NCBI GenBank assembly: GCA_963781775.1
Contig: CAWAHE010000019.1
Coordinates: forward strand, 1-64,000
Direction of reading: 5' to 3'
DNA length: 64,000 nt
Origin: CAVSRC01 sp963781775
Lineage (GTDB): Bacteria > Pseudomonadota > Alphaproteobacteria > Rhizobiales > Kaistiaceae
Shown here: positions 61,815 to 64,000 of the stretch, one piece after another
Layout: the number at the start of each line of letters is the position of its first letter
How positions within the stretch are numbered: position 1 is the first letter of the stretch
Notes under the pieces: model-generated
Database searches by the model: none
Told to the model about the DNA's origin: nothing
Seen by the model: only the letters and a program-made list of their open reading frames with translations
Translations under genes and position numbers: made by a program

Positions 61815-64000
61815 GCCGGGGCGAGGTCCGCGGTGCGCGCGAGGATGCTGGAGACGCCGTAAGTCGGCCACAGGCGGACCCGGCCGCTGGGATCGGCGCT
61901 CAGGATTTCATTCTCGGTGCTGTCGACGTCGAGTGAATTGATCCTGGATTCGTGACCGATCAGGTCGAGCAGCGGAGCCGCCGGCGCTGTCGCGTCCCAT
62001 GCGCGCAGCCGGCCGTTCTCGAGGGCGACGGCCAGCCAATGGTGCTTGCGCAGAAGGCGCGCTGAAACGATGCGCGATTCCTGCTCGGGTGTGCGGAAGA
62101 GCCATTCGCCGGTGCTGGGGTCGCGTAGGGCCGCAACGTTGTCGAAGAGCATGAGTTCGGCGGATTCGATCCGTGAGGCGTCTGGGGGCGGTGCGTCGGG
62201 CTCGGCCTCGGGCGGCAGGGCGGTGTCGTCGATCAATGCGCCGATCGTGGGCTTCTGCGTGCCCGCCACCCATGTCACCCGCATGTCGGTGCCGTCGAAG
62301 GTGACGGCGCTGGCCGTGCAGCGGATGCTGCCCTGGCGAACGGCGCGGCCGACGTTGATCAGCGCGATGATCTCGGAGAGCACGTCCTCGTCGTCCGCGG
62401 GCGACAGGACTGCCAGCCCCGTTCGTTCGCCTTTTGCGATCGACCACCGTTCGAGGTAGCCGAGCTTGCCGTCGGAGGTGGTCGCATAGATCGTGTCGTT
62501 GTCGGCGGCGACGCAGATCGTTTCCGCCGCGCCGTTCATCTTCAATTTCGCGACCGGTTGCCCTCCCGCATCGGAAACGAGGTCGCGAATCTCGATGCCT
62601 TCGCGATCGGTCATCAACAGCCGGTTGCCGGCAACGCTCCAGTCCGGGCGTTTGTCTGAATTGGCGACGGGCGTGACGGTGCGCTTGGCAAGATCGACCA
62701 GCGAGAAGCCGGTCTCTTCCTCGACAAGCATGCGGCCGTCGGCGATGGTCTCCGTTTCGTTGAGCAAGCGTCCGGCAAAGATCGTCGTTCCGGCGAACGG
62801 GTCGATGATCTCCGCTTTGAACGGCGCTGACATCATGGACTCGCCCTTGCGCACCAGGACGAGGTCGTGCCCGAGCGGCTGGATCGTCCCGTAGCCGGTC
62901 GGGCCGGTTCCGGTGATCTCCGCCTCCCACACCGGCTTCGCTTCCTGCCCGTTCGTGTGCACGATCCGGCCGAACGTGCGCCGGAAAATGCCTTCGCCGC
63001 CGAGCTCGGCCTCGACCAGCGCAACCGCTTCGTCGTTCACGAAACCCGCGAACGACATGAACATCTTCCGGCCGCCGCTGGGGGCAACGAGAATGCCCTT
63101 CGGCTGGTTGTCGAGGCGCACCACGGTGGACGGGCCGAACTGGCGGATGCCGATCACGGTGTTGCGCTCCGGGAAGAACAGACCTTCGTCCACTTTGTCG
63201 GCGAACTGGTGGAGGAGGGCGATCTGCTCACCATCCGGCACATGGCGCGACACGACCTTGTTGTCCTCCATCATGATGGCGGTGTCGGCGGTGAAGCCGA
63301 TCACCCGGCAGATGTCGCAGTCGAGGGTTGTCTTCCCGTCGTTGGCGAGGTCGTGGATCGTGATCTTGCCGCCGCCGATGTCGGATTCGATCGCGAAGCG
63401 GCCGTCCGGGCTCACGACGGAGGAGAAGCCGTGGGTCTCCAGCGTGACCGGCGGATCGTCCGTTCCGATGGTGAAGATCAAGGTCTTGCCGATGAGTCGC
63501 ACCGCGAGCCGGTTGCCATGGACGGCGAGGCCATCGATCAGCGAGGTCCCGGATTCATAGGTCCGTATCGGCTCGCGCGTCTTGCGGTCGAGTTGCAGCA
63601 CTTTGCCGCCGTTTGCCGTCGCGAAGATCGCCGCATCGCTGACCGCAAGGTGATCGCAGCCGAGCGTTCCGATCGATTGCCGCCAGTCGACGATCGGAGC
63701 GCCGCTGCCGGCGGGCGGCAGGGTGAGCTGCATCAGCTCGTCGTTGACGCAGGCGAGCAGCGTGTTGGCGTCCAGGGCCAGCACGGCATTGACGTTGGCG
63801 ATCCGGTCCGAGAGGCCGTTGGTGTCGATCTCGTCCCAGGCGCGTGCCGCGACGCGATAGCGCATCTCGCCATTCAGGCTCGGCACGAAGACCGCGTCCT
63901 CGTCCGGCGTGACGCTCGGCTCGCGAGACTGCGGATCGAACTCGGTCGCGTAACTGACGCCGCGGCTGGGCGACCAGATGCGTACGTTGCCGCCGTCGTT
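61808..64000 (-). CDS. WD40-like beta-propeller protein, 5' end outside the window
   Basis: At least 730 aa; the frame remains open to the window edge, so the N terminus is missing. The visible part is made of propeller-like repeats (ATANGGKVLQLDRKTREPIRT, GRFAIESDIGGGKITIHDLA, LAVALENGRLRAWDAT and, most typical, GHESRINSLDVDSTENEILSADPSGRVRLWP). In alphaproteobacteria such propellers often follow a TIR, caspase-like or NTPase domain, but no such domain is in view. Function unknown; it is convergent with cydB. Confidence 0.8.
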   Translation of the reverse strand, partial: NDGGNVRIWSPSRGVSYATEFDPQSREPSVTPDEDAVFVPSLNGEMRYRVAARAWDEIDTNGLSDRIANVNAVLALDANTLLACVNDELMQLTLPPAGSGAPIVDWRQSIGTLGCDHLAVSDAAIFATANGGKVLQLDRKTREPIRTYESGTSLIDGLAVHGNRLAVRLIGKTLIFTIGTDDPPVTLETHGFSSVVSPDGRFAIESDIGGGKITIHDLANDGKTTLDCDICRVIGFTADTAIMMEDNKVVSRHVPDGEQIALLHQFADKVDEGLFFPERNTVIGIRQFGPSTVVRLDNQPKGILVAPSGGRKMFMSFAGFVNDEAVALVEAELGGEGIFRRTFGRIVHTNGQEAKPVWEAEITGTGPTGYGTIQPLGHDLVLVRKGESMMSAPFKAEIIDPFAGTTIFAGRLLNETETIADGRMLVEEETGFSLVDLAKRTVTPVANSDKRPDWSVAGNRLLMTDREGIEIRDLVSDAGGQPVAKLKMNGAAETICVAADNDTIYATTSDGKLGYLERWSIAKGERTGLAVLSPADDEDVLSEIIALINVGRAVRQGSIRCTASAVTFDGTDMRVTWVAGTQKPTIGALIDDTALPPEAEPDAPPPDASRIESAELMLFDNVAALRDPSTGEWLFRTPEQESRIVSARLLRKHHWLAVALENGRLRAWDATAPAAPLLDLIGHESRINSLDVDSTENEILSADPSGRVRLWPTYGVSSILARTADLAPAQ

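Overview
The window is GC-rich DNA of an alphaproteobacterium, most likely a member of Hyphomicrobiales. Clues are the tRNA-CAT type fragment, a DUF1127 gene, a FixI/CcoI-type copper ATPase, an Frc-like ABC importer, many GntR-controlled ABC transporters and the strong GC bias at third codon positions. I cannot name the genus from sequence alone. There is no rRNA, complete tRNA, IS element or CRISPR array.

Layout. (1) 0.1-1.5 kb: a thiolase-like C-terminal remnant and a phytanoyl-CoA dioxygenase family gene. (2) 1.6-9.4 kb, minus strand: one tightly packed terminal oxidase operon: ccoN, a CcoO-like subunit fused to four more cytochrome c domains (five CXXCH in all), three small membrane or soluble proteins, a FixH-like lipoprotein, a SafE/TauE-family membrane protein and the copper ATPase ccoI. 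No separate ccoP is present. (3) About 9.9 kb: the 3' half of a tRNA gene with anticodon CAT, best read as a duplicated attachment site that marks the edge of an integrated element. (4) 10-41 kb: a catabolic hub with four ABC importers. Each lies beside its own GntR or LysR regulator and carbohydrate or sulfate-ester enzymes: three enolase-superfamily dehydratases, a uronate-dehydrogenase-like protein, an SMP-30 lactonase, an L-rhamnose mutarotase family protein, a zinc alcohol dehydrogenase and a cytoplasmic sulfatase. The likely theme is uptake and oxidation of sugar acids, deoxy sugars and sulfated compounds. (5) 41-44 kb: a decayed SARP/TPR regulator and a small DUF1127 gene. (6) 44-50.8 kb: a ferredoxin-reductase-like flavoprotein, an amino acid permease, a blue-copper-type protein, a cupredoxin plus FTR1 iron permease pair, and ettA. 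(7) 50.8-54.5 kb: a GH19-like hydrolase, a frameshifted tam, and a three-gene cassette of papain-like protease, a small protein that shares the protease's C-terminal module, and a chagasin-type inhibitor of papain-like enzymes. (8) 54.5-64 kb: two tandem SulP-STAS-cyclic-nucleotide-domain transporters, a CIO-type cytochrome bd oxidase (cydAB) behind a good FNR/FixK box, and a partial WD40-like propeller protein running off the window.

Two oxidases (cbb3-like and bd) point to microaerobic life. The two most unusual features are the pentaheme CcoO fusion and the protease/partner/inhibitor cassette. Two genes (ABC ATPase near 35.35 kb, tam near 51.9 kb) are each broken by one frameshift; sequencing error and true decay cannot be told apart here. 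Many long frames antisense to real genes are GC-driven shadows and are left out.
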